A DNA stretch of 64,000 bases. Source: Thermothielavioides terrestris NRRL 8126 (lineage: Eukaryota > Ascomycota > Sordariomycetes > Sordariales > Chaetomiaceae). A program made the translations under genes and the position numbers. The stretch spans positions 9,734,001 to 9,798,000 of the forward strand of contig NC_016457.1 in the NCBI RefSeq assembly GCF_000226115.1. Reading direction: 5' to 3'. Below, piece by piece: positions 46,801 to 59,245 of this stretch. The notes under the pieces were generated by a model. It made no database searches. It was not told the origin of the DNA and saw only the letters and a list, made by a program, of their open reading frames with translations. Every line of letters begins with the position of its first letter. Within the stretch, counting starts at the first letter, position 1.

Positions 46801-48646
46801 GGCCAGGCAATCGCAACGCGACCTTTTCATCCTTGGCCGAGGATCCAAAGATACAGAACAACGCTGCGGTCGCAATGTAGGCCTCGGACTGCTTCGCATC
46901 TGGGGTGGCAACGGATATCATTTTGTAGACGAACTGCGTAGGCGACGTGAACACTTCGAGTTCTGCGATCTCGGGGGCAGGTGGAATCTCCTGCGGCTTC
47001 GACCAGACGATGTTGACCGCATGGCGCCTCGCAAAAACGACGTCGGATAGGACATGGTACGATATTCTCACGGAGGAGTCCCTGTATGGCATCAGCACAT
47101 CCGGAGTGGTGGTCAGGCTGGGAGGAGCTACCTTGAGCGGCAGGCCTCTTCCAGAGCCCGCATCGGAGTCACCCCGGTCCATTCTCCAAAGTCCCGGATG
47201 GTGATCTTGGCACCGTCGGTTCCTTGCACCACCGTGTTTGTCTTGCCCGTTTCGGGATCAACCTCGCTCACGGGGAGACTCGCGAACAAGCCGGCGATCG
47301 CGTCGTCGTCGTCGTCGCCCTCGGCAAGAACTTCGGCCGCGATACGTTCAGCTTCCGCATTGACATCATCTGGCTCGCTTGGTGGGGGAGGAGGCTCTTC
47401 TGCTGCCTCCTTTTTCTTCTCCTCGGCCCTCGCCGAGGCGTACTCCTTCTCCAGTTCGATCTTCTTCGCCCGCCATTGCTGTTCGGCCACGTATTTGTCG
47501 AACAGCACATCTCTTTCGATCCGGTCTATCTTCGCTAGCAGTAGCGCTTCCTCCTGATCGCTCGGGTTCTCCGGTTTCTCCTTCGGCCCCTTGCGCTTGG
47601 CGGTGTCCTGGCGTGGGCGCTGGATGGCAAACAGCTTCGTCTTGGCGTCGAGATAGAAAGGAAGCAGCTGGTCGGGTTCAATATCTTCATCGAATGTCAC
47701 GGTCGGCCGTTTCGGCGAGGGCGGGTGAGACCGGTTGAGCGCGGCCCCCTTGGCCTTGGAGCCGGGCCGGGGCCCGAACTCGACCGGAGTGCCTGACCTG
47801 GAGGGAGTGTCTCTCGGGGTGCCTATGAGGTGTAAGACCAGCTAGCTCTAGGAGAAGTGCAAGTAAGTATCCTTAATTACCGTTTTGCGATTTGCTGCCT
47901 GTTTTGCGCCCCGAGTAGTCCGGCAGCTCCTCGGGGGAACACTCCCTTGCCAGCCAGTCGAGCACCTCTTCGAGACCCCAGATGGAATCCCCCTTGCCAT
48001 TCGGCGAGAGACTGGGCGCAATATCCAAGACGAATTGCAGCGCTGGCTGTATCCTGTCGGCTGGAAAGCCAGCGCCCTCGAGCGTCTCCTGCAGGGTCCA
48101 CAGCTTCACGATGAGGTCCTGCTCGGGGGGCAGCCTACTAGATGCTCCCTCAGAGGAAACGCTAGAGGCGGCAAACCGGCCCTCCGCTTGGATCATGCCC
48201 ATGATATGGTCCAACAGCTCCTGCGGCAGCCATTTTTTGATGTTTATGGGCTCTGCTGCCGCCCGGAGCAGGCGCCTGTCGGTTTCGAGGCGTGCCTTCT
48301 GCCGCTGCACATCCCGCCGCACTTTCTGGGCATACTTTTCGACTAACTGCTGCAACTCCGACTCTTCCAGGTGCCTCTCGAACTCCTCGGGGGTCAGGTC
48401 CTGCTTCGGCGCATTTTGTGCTGCCGTGTTGGCATCGGCATTGGAGGCGGCGGTTGGCGGGGCATCGGTGCTCGGCGGGGCCGCAGCATCGCCGTTGGGC
48501 TTGCCTGCCGGGGTGCCAAGGTTAGCGGCATCGCTGCGGCCGGCAGCTTCAGCGGGGTCGACTCTAGGCTTCGACGCTATGGACGTGGTCGCAAACCCAC
48601 GCGCCGGGTTTGCAGCGGGCTTTTTGGTCTTCTTCTTGCCGGCCAT
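43833..48646 (-). CDS. DHX29: DHX29-type DEAH/RHA RNA helicase (translation initiation)
   Basis: Six exons: 48646-47881, 47822-47132, 47081-46514, 46459-46362, 46315-44300 and 44199-43833. All phases fit, giving 1501 residues. ATG at 48644-48646 (MAGKKKTKKPAANPARGF, the N-terminus typical of this family). The N-terminal third is helical and Lys/Glu-rich with an acidic run. Then comes a domain before the helicase (residues roughly 490-690), then GETGCGKSTQ (motif I, split by the 46 bp intron 4), TEPRRISAISLA (Ia), DEVHERS (II), SATVD (III), ATNIAETGITIP (V) and QRRGRAGRV (VI). The winged-helix, HA2 and OB-fold domains follow, ending in FYNAHETTAADPFAIALLCGD and an Ala-rich tail. Animal DHX29 binds the 40S subunit and helps scanning through structured leaders; the fungal homologue is expected to act there too. 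It is divergent from GCN1. Confidence 0.9.
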
Positions 48647-49403
48647 AGCGCGACGATGCTGTGCCGGAAGGGTGCAAAGCAAACATCGAGTCGTGGAGCA
48701 GGATGACGCTAATGTTGCTGGCTGCCCGATGTTCTAGGTTGTTTCCACAGGCCGAAGACGTTTAGGCCTGCAAACCCTGGAAATTTTCCGGCTTGGTTCG
48801 GTGGGAGGAGCCGCTGGCAGGCGGATTGACAACACGACCGCCTGCCGTTTCAGGTGCTGGACCCCACCATACGGCTCTCCTTTCACTATCCTCACAGTGC
48901 TGGCGGGCTGCTCAATTCCTCAGACTGCCCTGTTGGGTGGAGGGGGATTCTGGGCTGACACCTAAGTCAGTCGCAGGAAGTGGACGTGAGAAATAACCTG
49001 TGAGCTAGGTACTTCTCAGTAGATTGGCCATCTGCCGCTCTCTGCAGTTGTCTCCTTCTCCTGATTCAGTTCGGGCGTGGAACTGAGCGGGGAGAGAGCG
49101 CTGAATATATGGATCTGAGGTGGGTTGTTTTCTGAGAGGCGAGGCCCAGAGACAGCCAATGAAGTGAAATGGATGCACTGTCCGTTTATGGTTTCTGGGC
49201 CTTGCAGTGGTTTACCCCATGTAACCATGCAACGACAACCCACTCTCGAAATGTGAGTCCCCGCCGAAAATCAGCTTCCGTCCAGCAACCGGATCACGGC
49301 CCAAACAAAACCTAGACGGGGCTCCCACCACACATCCGGATTGCGGGTATCTGCCGCCCGACCATGTCATTATACGACCCCATAGGAGGACTGCAGCACT
49401 ATC
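48647..49403. promoter_or_regulatory. Shared upstream region of DHX29 and GCN1
   Basis: 757 bp separate the two divergent start codons. The region has no frame with support and should hold both promoters. No TATA box was recognised near either ATG, as is common for housekeeping genes. Confidence 0.5.
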
Positions 49404-52400
49404 ATGGCTGAAGCAGCTGCCAACGGCACGCCGGGCAGCGTCGAGCTTGATCTCGCCCAGGCGAGCGCCGCGCTGACCTCGTCGTCGACGCCTGCGCGCA
49501 TCGCCCAACTGCGGGCGATCGACGAGAAACTCTCGCAGAAAGGTGAGTAGTGGGTGCATGCGCTGCAGCCTGGCTTGCAGTCCTGCTTGGGCGGCTCTCA
49601 ACTGACACCCAATTGCTCCCCGCAGCCCTCGACCGGCCATCCACGCTCGCCGTCCTCAAGCTGCTCTTCTGGACCCACGCCTTCTATACCGACCGGCCCT
49701 CGCGACAAGCAGTCCAACGATGTCTGGCCTCGATCTGCCACACACAAGATGCCGAAGTCCTTACACCGCTTGTCGCCGCCGTCCGTCAAGAGACGCAGAA
49801 GCCCGGCATTGCCCCCCACAGCGCCTTCGTCCTGGTGGAATGGTGCAGCCTCCTCATGCAACACTTTGCGGGTACACCGCTTTGGGAGAAATTCGGCAAG
49901 GACATTGTATTGGCCACAGCCGACGGCTTGGAAAAGTGCCTGCAGCCAACTGCGAGGAGCACCATCGGTAGTTCGGCGCTGGTGATTACCAGGAGGGGCC
50001 TGCGGAAGCTGGTGTCGGCGGATCAGAAGGCTGTCGAAACGGCCGTCCAACTCCTCGCAGCCAAGGGCCCGCAACCTTCTGCCAAGAACGCCGTATTGCT
50101 CGGCACGATAGCTGGCGTTTGCTCACGAAAAGCCGAGGCGAAACCCGTCGTGGAGGGCTTGAAGGCCCAGTATTTCTCCTTTTATACGCGTGAGATCGTT
50201 GGCTCCCGCACGCCGGTCCCAGCTCATCTCGCAGACGGGCTCAAGGACTTTTTCTCTGCCTTTGCCTCGTTGGAGGATCTCGACAAGGAGGTCTTCCCGG
50301 CCCTGGAGAAGGGATTGTTGAGAGCCCCTGAAGTGGTGCTGAACGACCTGATCAGCCCGCTTGTCCAGGCCCTGCCACAGTTTGACCTCTCCAAAGCTCT
50401 GAGCGGACGCTTCGTCAAACCGTTGCTGTCCAATATCAAGTCGACGAATGCTGTCATCCGCAGCGGCGCCGTCGCCGCTTTCAGGGTGATCGCCTCGACC
50501 TGCCAGGATTTCTCGCTGCTGGAGCAGGTCGCTGACGAGGTGCTCGGGCCGCTGAAGTCTGGCAAGCTTTCGTCTGCCGACCACAGAGCCCTCCACTCAG
50601 AGATGTTGGAAGCTCTGCCCACCTCAGCAGAAATTGCGGCCAAGGTCGCTACCGGCCTTCCTCCCGTGGTGGGCAAGGAGGCCAACGAGACCGCCCTGAA
50701 CGTCGAAACTCTCGCCCTCAATAAAAGCGCAATCGTTCTTCTTCGCAGTGCCGAGGAGCCAAAATCCCTTCTGGATGCCTACGCGAAGGGCTTGGCAGAC
50801 AAGAAGATCCCAGTGCGGCGCATCTGGACTCTCCGTACCGGAGAGCTGCTTCAAACTTTTGCCGAGGATCCTCAGACAAACCTTCCCAAGGCGGTTGTGA
50901 GCTTCGCAGCGGCTGTTGTGCCACCTTTGTTATCTTCATTCAGCGAAGTCGTTGCGAACCCCGTAGCAGCTGCACAGAGCGGACTTGTCACAAGCGCCTT
51001 GGTTGTCTGCGGCCTGGGGCCGCTGCTCAACCGGCTTGAGAATGATAACCTGCAGTCCCTGCTGGCGAAGGCTTCGATACAGAAGAGCAGTTTAGCACTG
51101 GACCCCAAGCCATCGTTCCTGCTTAGCCAGCGAATCTACAGCAAATTCGCCGAGGACGACCTCAGGTGGTTCTGTCGTGCTCTGTCCGCGATTGCTCCTG
51201 CTCTCGGCTCAAGCAGCGAGGCGATCAAGGTTGCGTGGGCTCAAGCATACATCTACCTCGTTTGCTCCGCCGCCACATCCCCCGCTGTGCGTCGGCAAGC
51301 TGTTGATACTCTCTCTGACCTCTGCGCCCGCTCCGTCGACGGTGAGGGTGTCTCGGTTGCGGCAGAGATCATCAACGGCATGTGGCATTGGGTTGAGGCT
51401 ACGGAGTCCGCTGACAAGGAGAGCGCTGCTGCGCTGGCCAAGTCAGGCAACTCTGAGCTGCATTTGGTGCTCAAATCGATCTGTCTCACCCCCAAGCAAC
51501 ATGCGGACCGGGCAGGCGCTGAACCCAACAAGGACAAATTGGCGGCTCAGATGTGCTCTCTGCTCGTGCTTGCCAAACCTGAGGTCATCCCCCGCGCGAG
51601 TTGGATAGATCTTTGCTTGAGAGTCAGGCTGGATCCGGGTGAGCTGGCACAGAAATACGAGGACGCCTTGATCCAGGAAATTATTGGGCGAACGGGATAT
51701 GGACAAAAGGTGAGACTCTTTCCCGTAGTGCTAGGTACCGACTCCTACTAACCGACACAGTCCGAGCGCATCAAGAACGCAGCGTACAGAGCCGCTGCAG
51801 AACTCGTGTTCGTCGCCCCGGAAACCATGACTCCGCGCATCGTCGCTCTCATCCAGCAAGATCTGGACGCTGCCCAGCTCCAAACTGTTGGTCCTCTCGA
51901 AGCAGCCATCTTCCGCACCCCGGAAGGGACAACTTTTGTAGATGTCCTCGCGAAGAAGCAGAATACCGTTCCGAACAAGAACGTCAAGGACTATGATACG
52001 CTGAAGTGGGAAGAGGAACTCCGAGCACAGCTTGCGGAAAAGAAGGGCACGCAGAAAAAGCTCACGGCCGACGAAACCGCAAAGGTCAATGCCCAGCTGA
52101 AAAAGGAAGCGGAAATTCGCGAAAATGTCAGGCTGATCGCGGCCAAGTTACTGCGCGGCTTCGGCGTTGTTAAGGCTCTGGCGACTGGCCCGCCCAGCGA
52201 TGCCAGCCGGTGGATGGGCGCTGCCGTCGCCACCACGCTGGCTGCTATCGACGCTGGAGCGACCCTGATCACGGCGGAGACCGGGCCGATGGCATTCATC
52301 TCATGCGCGGACCAAATCTCTCCACGTCTCGGATCTGCCCGCCCGTTCATTGGGGCGGCCACTCTGCGTGCTCGCGAGGTTTCTGCACTCCCCGAGCATC

Positions 52401-55400
52401 TAACCCAAGAGCCATTCGAAGACCTCGTCACCCGAGTGCTGTACCGTCTGCGTTTTGCTGGTGAACAGCTCCCTTTCGACACCGTCACGCTGATCTACGT
52501 GCTTCCGCTTGTACTGCACGTTCTCGGAAAAGGCGGTTTCGGCGACAATGTCGAGGACCAGGATGCCCAACTGGTGCTCGCCATCGAGTTCCTTGCGTTC
52601 CACACGGACGCCTCATCCGACGAGGCAATCCCGCGTGCCGAGATCCTGTCAGTCCTGATCTCGTCTATGCAAAAATACAGACAACACTACAAGATCTTGA
52701 AGGACTGCTTCTCGGACATGGTCCGCTGTGTCGCCCCGAATATGACCGCTGACGAGATCGGCGTTCTCTCGCGTGGCGCCATCGTTCCCCAGGCCAGCGT
52801 ACGGACGGCCGTGCTCCAGGCCATCAGCGCCGAAGTTGATATGACCGACGTTGGCACATCGGAGGAGATATGGCTCGCCTGCCACGATGACATCGAAGAG
52901 AACGTCGATCTGGGGCGCGAGATCTGGGAGGAGAGCGAGTTCCAGACCTCTGACAGCCTCGCGCACAAAATGCTTCCCTATCTCGAGAGCAAGGATGCCC
53001 AGCTCCGCCGCGCTGCTGCGAAGGGCCTTGCAGAAGCAGCTAGCCAGCATTCCGCCGTCATCACTGCCATCCTCGAGAAACTCGAGTCATCGTATGTTGA
53101 ACTCGCCAAGCCCCGCGTCCAGCAACTTGACGAATTCGGCATGCCCAAGAAGATGGACCTGTCCGACCCCTGGGAGGCGCGGCACGGCATTGCCCTTGCC
53201 TTCAAACACCTCGCCCCTCATTTCGAAAAGGTCCTCCTCGAGCCTTTCTTCAACTTCCTTATCGAGCAGGGCCCGCTGGGCGATCAGAACCCAACAGTTC
53301 GTGCCGAGATGCTCGAGGCAGCCAACACGGCCATCGAGGTTCACGGCAAGGGCATTCTGGATCGGCTCATGAAGACGTTTGAGAAAACTCTTGAGGCGCC
53401 AGACAAAAACTCCGCGGCGGCGGACCGTGTCAACGAGGCCGTGATCATTATGTATGGCGCCCTCGCTCGGCACCTGAAGCCCGGAGACAAGAAAATTCCG
53501 GTGGTCATCGAGAGGCTGCTCGCGACGCTCAGCACGCCATCTGAGACAGTCCAGTACGCCATCGCAGAGTGTCTTCCGCCGCTCGTCCGCACATGCGGTG
53601 ACAAGTCGTCTAAGTATTTCGACCAGGTTATGGAGACGCTTCTGACGTCCAAGAAGTACCCGGAGCAGCGAGGCGCGGCTTATGGGCTGGCGGGTCTCGT
53701 GCTCGGCAGAGGCATCTGCGTGCTGAGAGAGTACCGTATCATGATCGCTCTCAGCAGCGCTCTCGAGAACAAAAAAGAGGCCCACCAACGGGAATCCGCC
53801 ATGCTTGCCTACGAGCTCCTGTCGACTATTCTGGGCCGCCTCTTCGAGCCCTATGTGATACAAATCGTGCCGCATCTCCTTGCAGGCTTCGGTGATGGCA
53901 ACCCCAATGTCCGTGATGCTGCATTGGCGGCAGCTAAGGCATGCTTCGCTCAGCTCACCTCCTATGGTGTCAAGACAATCCTGCCGACACTGCTCGACGG
54001 CCTCGAGGAGGACCAATGGCGCAGCAAGAAGGGAGCGTGCGACCTCCTCGGTGCCATGGCCTACCTTGACCCGCAGCAGCTTGCGCAAAGCCTGCCCGAG
54101 ATCATTCCGCCTTTGACGGCCGTCCTGAACGACAGTCACAAGGAGGTGCGGTCCGCCGCTAACAAGAGCTTGAAGAGATTCGGCGAGGTCATCACCAACC
54201 CCGAGATCAAGGGCCTCGTCGACATTCTCCTCAAGGCACTCAGCGACCCGACCAAGTACACTGACGAGGCTCTCGACTCGCTCATCAAGGTTCAATTCGT
54301 GCACTACCTCGACGCCCCCTCGCTGGCACTCGTCAGCCGCATTCTGCAGCGCGGCCTGGGCGACCGTTCCAACACGAAGCGCAAGGCGTCCCAGGTCATC
54401 GGCAGCCTGGCACATCTCACGGAGCGCAAGGACCTCGTCGCTCATCTGCCGGTCCTCGTGGCAGGCCTCAAAATCGCGGTTGTCGATCCTGTGCCGACGA
54501 CTCGTGCCACTGCGTCCCGCGCGCTCGGGTCCCTGGTGGAAAAGCTCGGCGAGGACGCGCTGCCGGATCTCATCCCCAACCTCATGCAGACTCTCAAGTC
54601 CGAAACGGGCGCCGGCGACAGGTTGGGCTCCGCCCAAGCGCTCAGCGAGGTCCTCGCCGGTCTGGGCACTTCCAGGCTGGAGGAGACTCTCCCGACCATC
54701 TTGCAGAACGTCGAGTCGCCCAAGGCGTCTGTCCGCGAAGGCTTCATGTCGCTCTTCATCTTCTTGCCCGTCTGCTTCGGCAACAGCTTCGCCAACTACC
54801 TCGGCAAGATCATCCCGCCCATTTTGTCAGGGCTTGCCGACGACGTCGAGGCCATCCGAGACACCGCGTTGCGTGCCGGCCGGCTGCTGGTCAAGAACTT
54901 CGCCGTGCGGGCAGTGGATCTGCTCTTGCCCGAACTCGAGCGCGGGCTGGCCGACGACAACTACCGCATCCGTCTCAGTTCCGTGGAGCTGGTCGGCGAC
55001 CTGCTCTTCAACCTTGCGGGTGTCAAAGCCAACGCGGAACCTGGGGAGGAGGAGGATCACGACGTTACGAAAGAGGCGGGCGCGTCGCTTCGCGAGGTCC
55101 TCGGAGAGGAGAAGCGGAACAAGATCCTTTCGGCGCTCTATGTGTGCCGGTGCGACACTTCCAGCGCGGTGCGTGCCGCTGCGGTCGGCGTGTGGAAGGC
55201 GCTGGTGCACAGCCCGCGGACGCTCAAGGAGTTGGTGCCCACGCTCACGCAACTCATTGTTCGCCGACTGGGCATCGCAAACATGGAGCACAAGGTCATC
55301 GCCAGCAACGCCCTCGGCGAGCTCATCCGGAAGGCGGGCGACGGCGTCTTGGCCACGCTGCTCCCCACGCTGCAAGAAGGACTGCAGACGTCGCGCGATG

Positions 55401-57675
55401 TCGATGCCAGACAAGGTATCTGCTTGGCCCTCAAGGAGCTCATCTCGTCGGCCTCGCCGGAGGCGCTCGAGGACCACGAGAAGACGCTCATCTCGGTCGT
55501 GCGCACCGCCATCACCGACTCAGACGGCGACGTCCGCGACGCCGCCGCCGAGGCCTTCGACTCGCTGCAGCAGATCCTCGGCAAGAGGGCCGTCGATCAA
55601 GTCCTACCCTACCTTCTCAACCTGCTCCGCTCCGAAGAAGAGGCCGACAACGCGCTCGCTGCGCTTCTCACGCTCCTTACGGAATCCACCCGCTCCAACA
55701 TCATCCTGCCGAACCTTATCCCAACACTCATCACGCCACCCATCTCAGCCTTCAACGCCAAAGCATTGGCTTCGCTGTCCAAGGTTGCCGGTGCGGCTAT
55801 GAACCGCCGGCTTTCCAACATCATCAACTCGCTCATGGACAACATTGTCAACTGCGCGGATGACGAGCTGCGGGCAGAGCTCGACGAGTCCTTCGACATC
55901 GTCATCCTCTCCATCGACGAGTACGATGGCTTGAACGTGGTCATGAACACGCTGCTGGCGCTCAACAAGCATGAGGATCACCGCAAGAGAGCAGCCACGG
56001 GCCAGCATCTCGCTAAATTCTTCGCGGCGGCCACGGTCGACTACTCCAGGTACAACCAGGACATCATTCGTGCGCTGCTGATCTCGTTCGACGACCGGGA
56101 TCCGGCGGTCGTCAAGGCGGCATGGAGCGCGCTGAACGAATTTACCAAGCGGCTGAAGAAGGAGGAGATGGAAGCTCTCGTGCCGTGGACACGGCAGACG
56201 CTGCTGCTGGTCGGCGTCGCGGGCCACAACCTGGCCGGCTTCGAACTGCCCAAGGGCATCAACGCCATCCTGCCCATCTTCCTGCAGGGCCTCATGAACG
56301 GCACGGCAGACCAGAGGGTTCAGGCTGCGCTGGGCATCTCGGACATCGTGGACAGGACCAGCGAGAACTCGCTCAAGCCGTTCGTCACGCAGATTACCGG
56401 TCCGCTGATTCGCGTGGTCTCGGAGCGCTCGACCGAGGTCAAGTCGGCCATCTTGCTCACGCTCAACAACCTGCTCGAGAAGATGCCCACGGCGCTCAAG
56501 CCGTTCTTGCCTCAGCTACAGCGTACATTCGCCAAATCGCTAGCGGATACCTCGAGCGACATACTGAGAAGCCGGGCGGCGCGCGCTCTCGGCACGCTCA
56601 TCAAGTTCACCCCGCGCGTGGACCCTCTCATCGCCGAGCTCGTCACAGGCTCGAAGACGAGCGACGCCGGAGTCAAGACGGCCATGCTCAAGGCTCTGTA
56701 CGAAGTCATCAGCAAGGCGGGCGCCAACATGGGCGAGAGCTCCCGCGCGGCCGTGCTGGGGCTGATCGACACCGAGACGGACGAGCGCGACAACGCCATG
56801 ACCATCACCTACGCCAAGCTGTTCGGGGCTCTGGTCAAGAACGTGTCGGCCGACGTGGCCACCGGGCTGCTGAAGAACAGGGTGATGACGAGGGACTTTA
56901 GCAACGCCAGCGTCCTCGCGCTGAACGCCGTGCTGGCTGAGAGTCCGGATACCCTCCTGGGCTCGTCCCTGGCCGACGACCTTCCCGAGCTGCTCTGCCA
57001 GGGCATGGAGAGCAAAGACGTGAGTGCCTACTTGCTCCTCTTATCTTTTTGCTTTTCCTATTCCTTTCTCTTTGTCTCCCGCTCACTTGTACCGTTAACT
57101 AACTATCCGCTCAGCCGTTCATCACGGACAACTTCATCATGGCCGCGGGCAAGTACCTCCTCAGCGACGCGTCGAAGTCGTTCGAGGCCACGAAGCCCAT
57201 CTTCGCCGCGCTGTCCAAGCTCATCCCGCCCGGCGGGCCGACCGACTCGCGGCGGCTGGCGCTCGTGCTCGTCCGCACGCTCGCGCGCACGCACCCGGAC
57301 ATGGCGCGCCCGCACCTCGGGCTGCTCGCGCCGCCCGTCTTCGCGTCGGTGCGCGACATGGTCATCCCCGTCAAGCTGGCCGCCGAGGCCGCCTTCGTGC
57401 AGCTGTTCGCCGTCGCCGACGAGGAGAGCAGGGTGTTCGACAAGTGGCTCGCCGCGCCCGGCGGCGGCGGGGAGCTGCCCCCGGCCGTGAAGCGCAGCAT
57501 GCAGGACTACTTCAAGCGCGTCGCGCTGCGGCTCGGCGCGCAGGTGAGGGAGAGGAGGGAGGCGGAGGGCGGGGCCGGCGGGTTGGGGTTGGCGAATGAC
57601 GAGGTGGAGGATGAGAAGGAGATCATGGCCGTCGGAAAGGTTGATGTGGGAGCGGATGTGTTCGCTGCGGAGTAG
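49404..57675 (+). CDS. gcn1: GCN1, activator of the eIF2-alpha kinase GCN2
   Basis: Exons 49404-49542, 49626-51709, 51761-57019 and 57115-57675 give 2680 residues, close to yeast Gcn1 (2672). The ATG (49404) opens a short first exon; introns are 83, 51 and 95 bp with clear GTGAG donors and CAG acceptors. The protein is HEAT repeats throughout. The eEF3-like segment is at about 53.9-54.5 kb (NPNVRDAALAAAKACFAQL, LLDGLEEDQWRSKKGACDLL). The following stretch (GAGDRLGSAQALSEVLAGLG, YLGKIIPPILSGLADDVEAI; about 54.6-55.6 kb) belongs to the part that in yeast binds the RWD domain of Gcn2. Gcn1 with Gcn20 senses stalled or colliding ribosomes and passes uncharged-tRNA stress to Gcn2. The C-terminal exon is Gly/Arg/Glu-rich and more variable. 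The gene looks intact. Confidence 0.93.
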
Positions 57676-58242
57676 CGGAGTAGATGGGGTGTTGCGGTGG
57701 TGTTGGTTGTGTTGTGTGGCGAAGGTAACTACCTACATGTAGAGGGTAGAGGTGAAAAAGCATTGCATCAGAGTCGAACTTCAATGGTATTTACGGTTCG
57801 TCAAGTTATCCAGAACATTTCAGCCATATCGAGATGGTGCGCAAAGGCGAAGTGGTTCACTGCTCGTTTCGTTCAACTCAGGCCGGTGCCCAACGGGTTG
57901 GGGTCAATCCTCCCATTTGATATCAACACCAAAGTTAACTACGCAGTATGGCATCCCGAGTCCATCAGTTGCATGGCAACGCCAGTCCAAGTCTGTTGGG
58001 CGAAATTGATGTTTGGAAAAGGAACAGAAAGCCGGCCTACCGGATTGGGAGCACGGCCCCACGTGCGAGGGCGCATGACCCAGCTAGCCCTCACCAATCG
58101 CAGGCTGCGGTTCGCCCCACCAGCGAAACCCACAAACTGCAGTGTGCTCGAGAAATTCTGATGCCGAACTTCCCCTCAGCGGAAATCCCAAACCCATCGA
58201 CACCCTCGACATACTAACCATCTACAGCATCAATCAGTCAAG
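57676..58242. promoter_or_regulatory. Intergenic GCN1 3' end and eL19 promoter
   Basis: CACGTG (58060-58065) lies 178 bp upstream of the eL19 start codon and could be an E-box/Cbf1-type site. TACTAAC (58212-58218) followed by TCTACAG (58221-58227) looks like the 3' end of an intron, so the 5' leader may itself be spliced. No other gene recognised. Confidence 0.35.
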
Positions 58243-59245
58243 ATGTGAGTAGCCCGAATGCCCTCCCATTGAATAGCCTCCAGCCGAGGCATTTTCACGA
58301 TGGATTTGCCGTCGGATTTCTGGCACAGGTCCCCCTGCAGTCTCGATGCACCGACGAAACTATCCATCCATGACGACTGCACATCGAACCCAACTCCACG
58401 CTCCATCGAACCGCCCGACCTCGAAGCTCAAGTCGGAATGCTGACTTTCTCTGTCCCGGCTGTAGGGTTAACCTGAGGACCCAGAAGCGCCTGGCGTCGT
58501 CCGTGCTGGGCTGCGGCCAGCGCAAGGTCTGGCTCGACCCCAATGAGGTCAGCGAGATCTCCAACGCCAATTCGCGCCAGACGATCCGCAAGCTCGTCGC
58601 CGATGGCCTCATCATCAAGAAGCCCGTCACCATGCACTCGCGCTCGCGCGCGCGGGAGCTGAACCTCGCCCGCCGGATCGGCCGCCACCGCGGCTTCGGT
58701 AAGCGCAAGGGTACCGCCGACGCCCGCATGCCTCAGTACGTACCATCCCGCCACCGTCACCACCAGCCCCGGAATCGAGCCACGGGAGGCGAGAGCAGCA
58801 GCTCCTATTTGGGGAGGAAACGAGAGAAGGGAAACAAGCTAGACGGCATGCTGACTGCTGCTACAGACAGGTCCTGTGGATGCGTCGCCAGCGGGTCCTC
58901 CGCCGCCTGCTCGTCAAGTACCGCGCCAGCGGCAAGATCGACAAGCACCTCTACCACGAGCTCTACCACCTCGCCAAGGGTAACACCTTCAAGCACAAGC
59001 GGGCGCTCGTTGAGCACGTACGTTTTTGCTCGCCTGATCCGTCTTTCTGCTGGCTATGGTCATGCTGACAAAATGCTCCCTTGCAGATCCACCGGGCCAA
59101 GGCGGAGAAGGCGCGCGAGAGGCAGATCAAGGAGGAGATGGACGCCAAGCGTGCGCGGACCAAGGCTGCTCGCGAGCGCAAGCAGGAGAGGCAGGCGGCG
59201 AAGCGGAACGCGATGCTGGGCGGGGCCGAGGAGGAGTCCAAGTAG
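58243..59245 (+). CDS. rpl19: 60S ribosomal protein eL19
   Basis: The protein starts [18 protein letters not shown] and runs 193 residues in four exons: 58243-58244, 58466-58735, 58867-59017 and 59087-59245. The first coding exon holds only AT; the G of the start codon is the first base of exon 2 (58466), after a 221 bp intron (GTGAGT...CTGAC...TGTAG). Exon 2 ends CCTCA before GTACGT; exon 3 begins ACAGGTC, restoring [18 protein letters not shown]. Conserved parts include [28 protein letters not shown] and [11 protein letters not shown], with a basic helical tail ending EEESK. eL19 sits in the large subunit and its C-terminal helix bridges to the small subunit. It lies 567 bp after GCN1. Confidence 0.93.
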
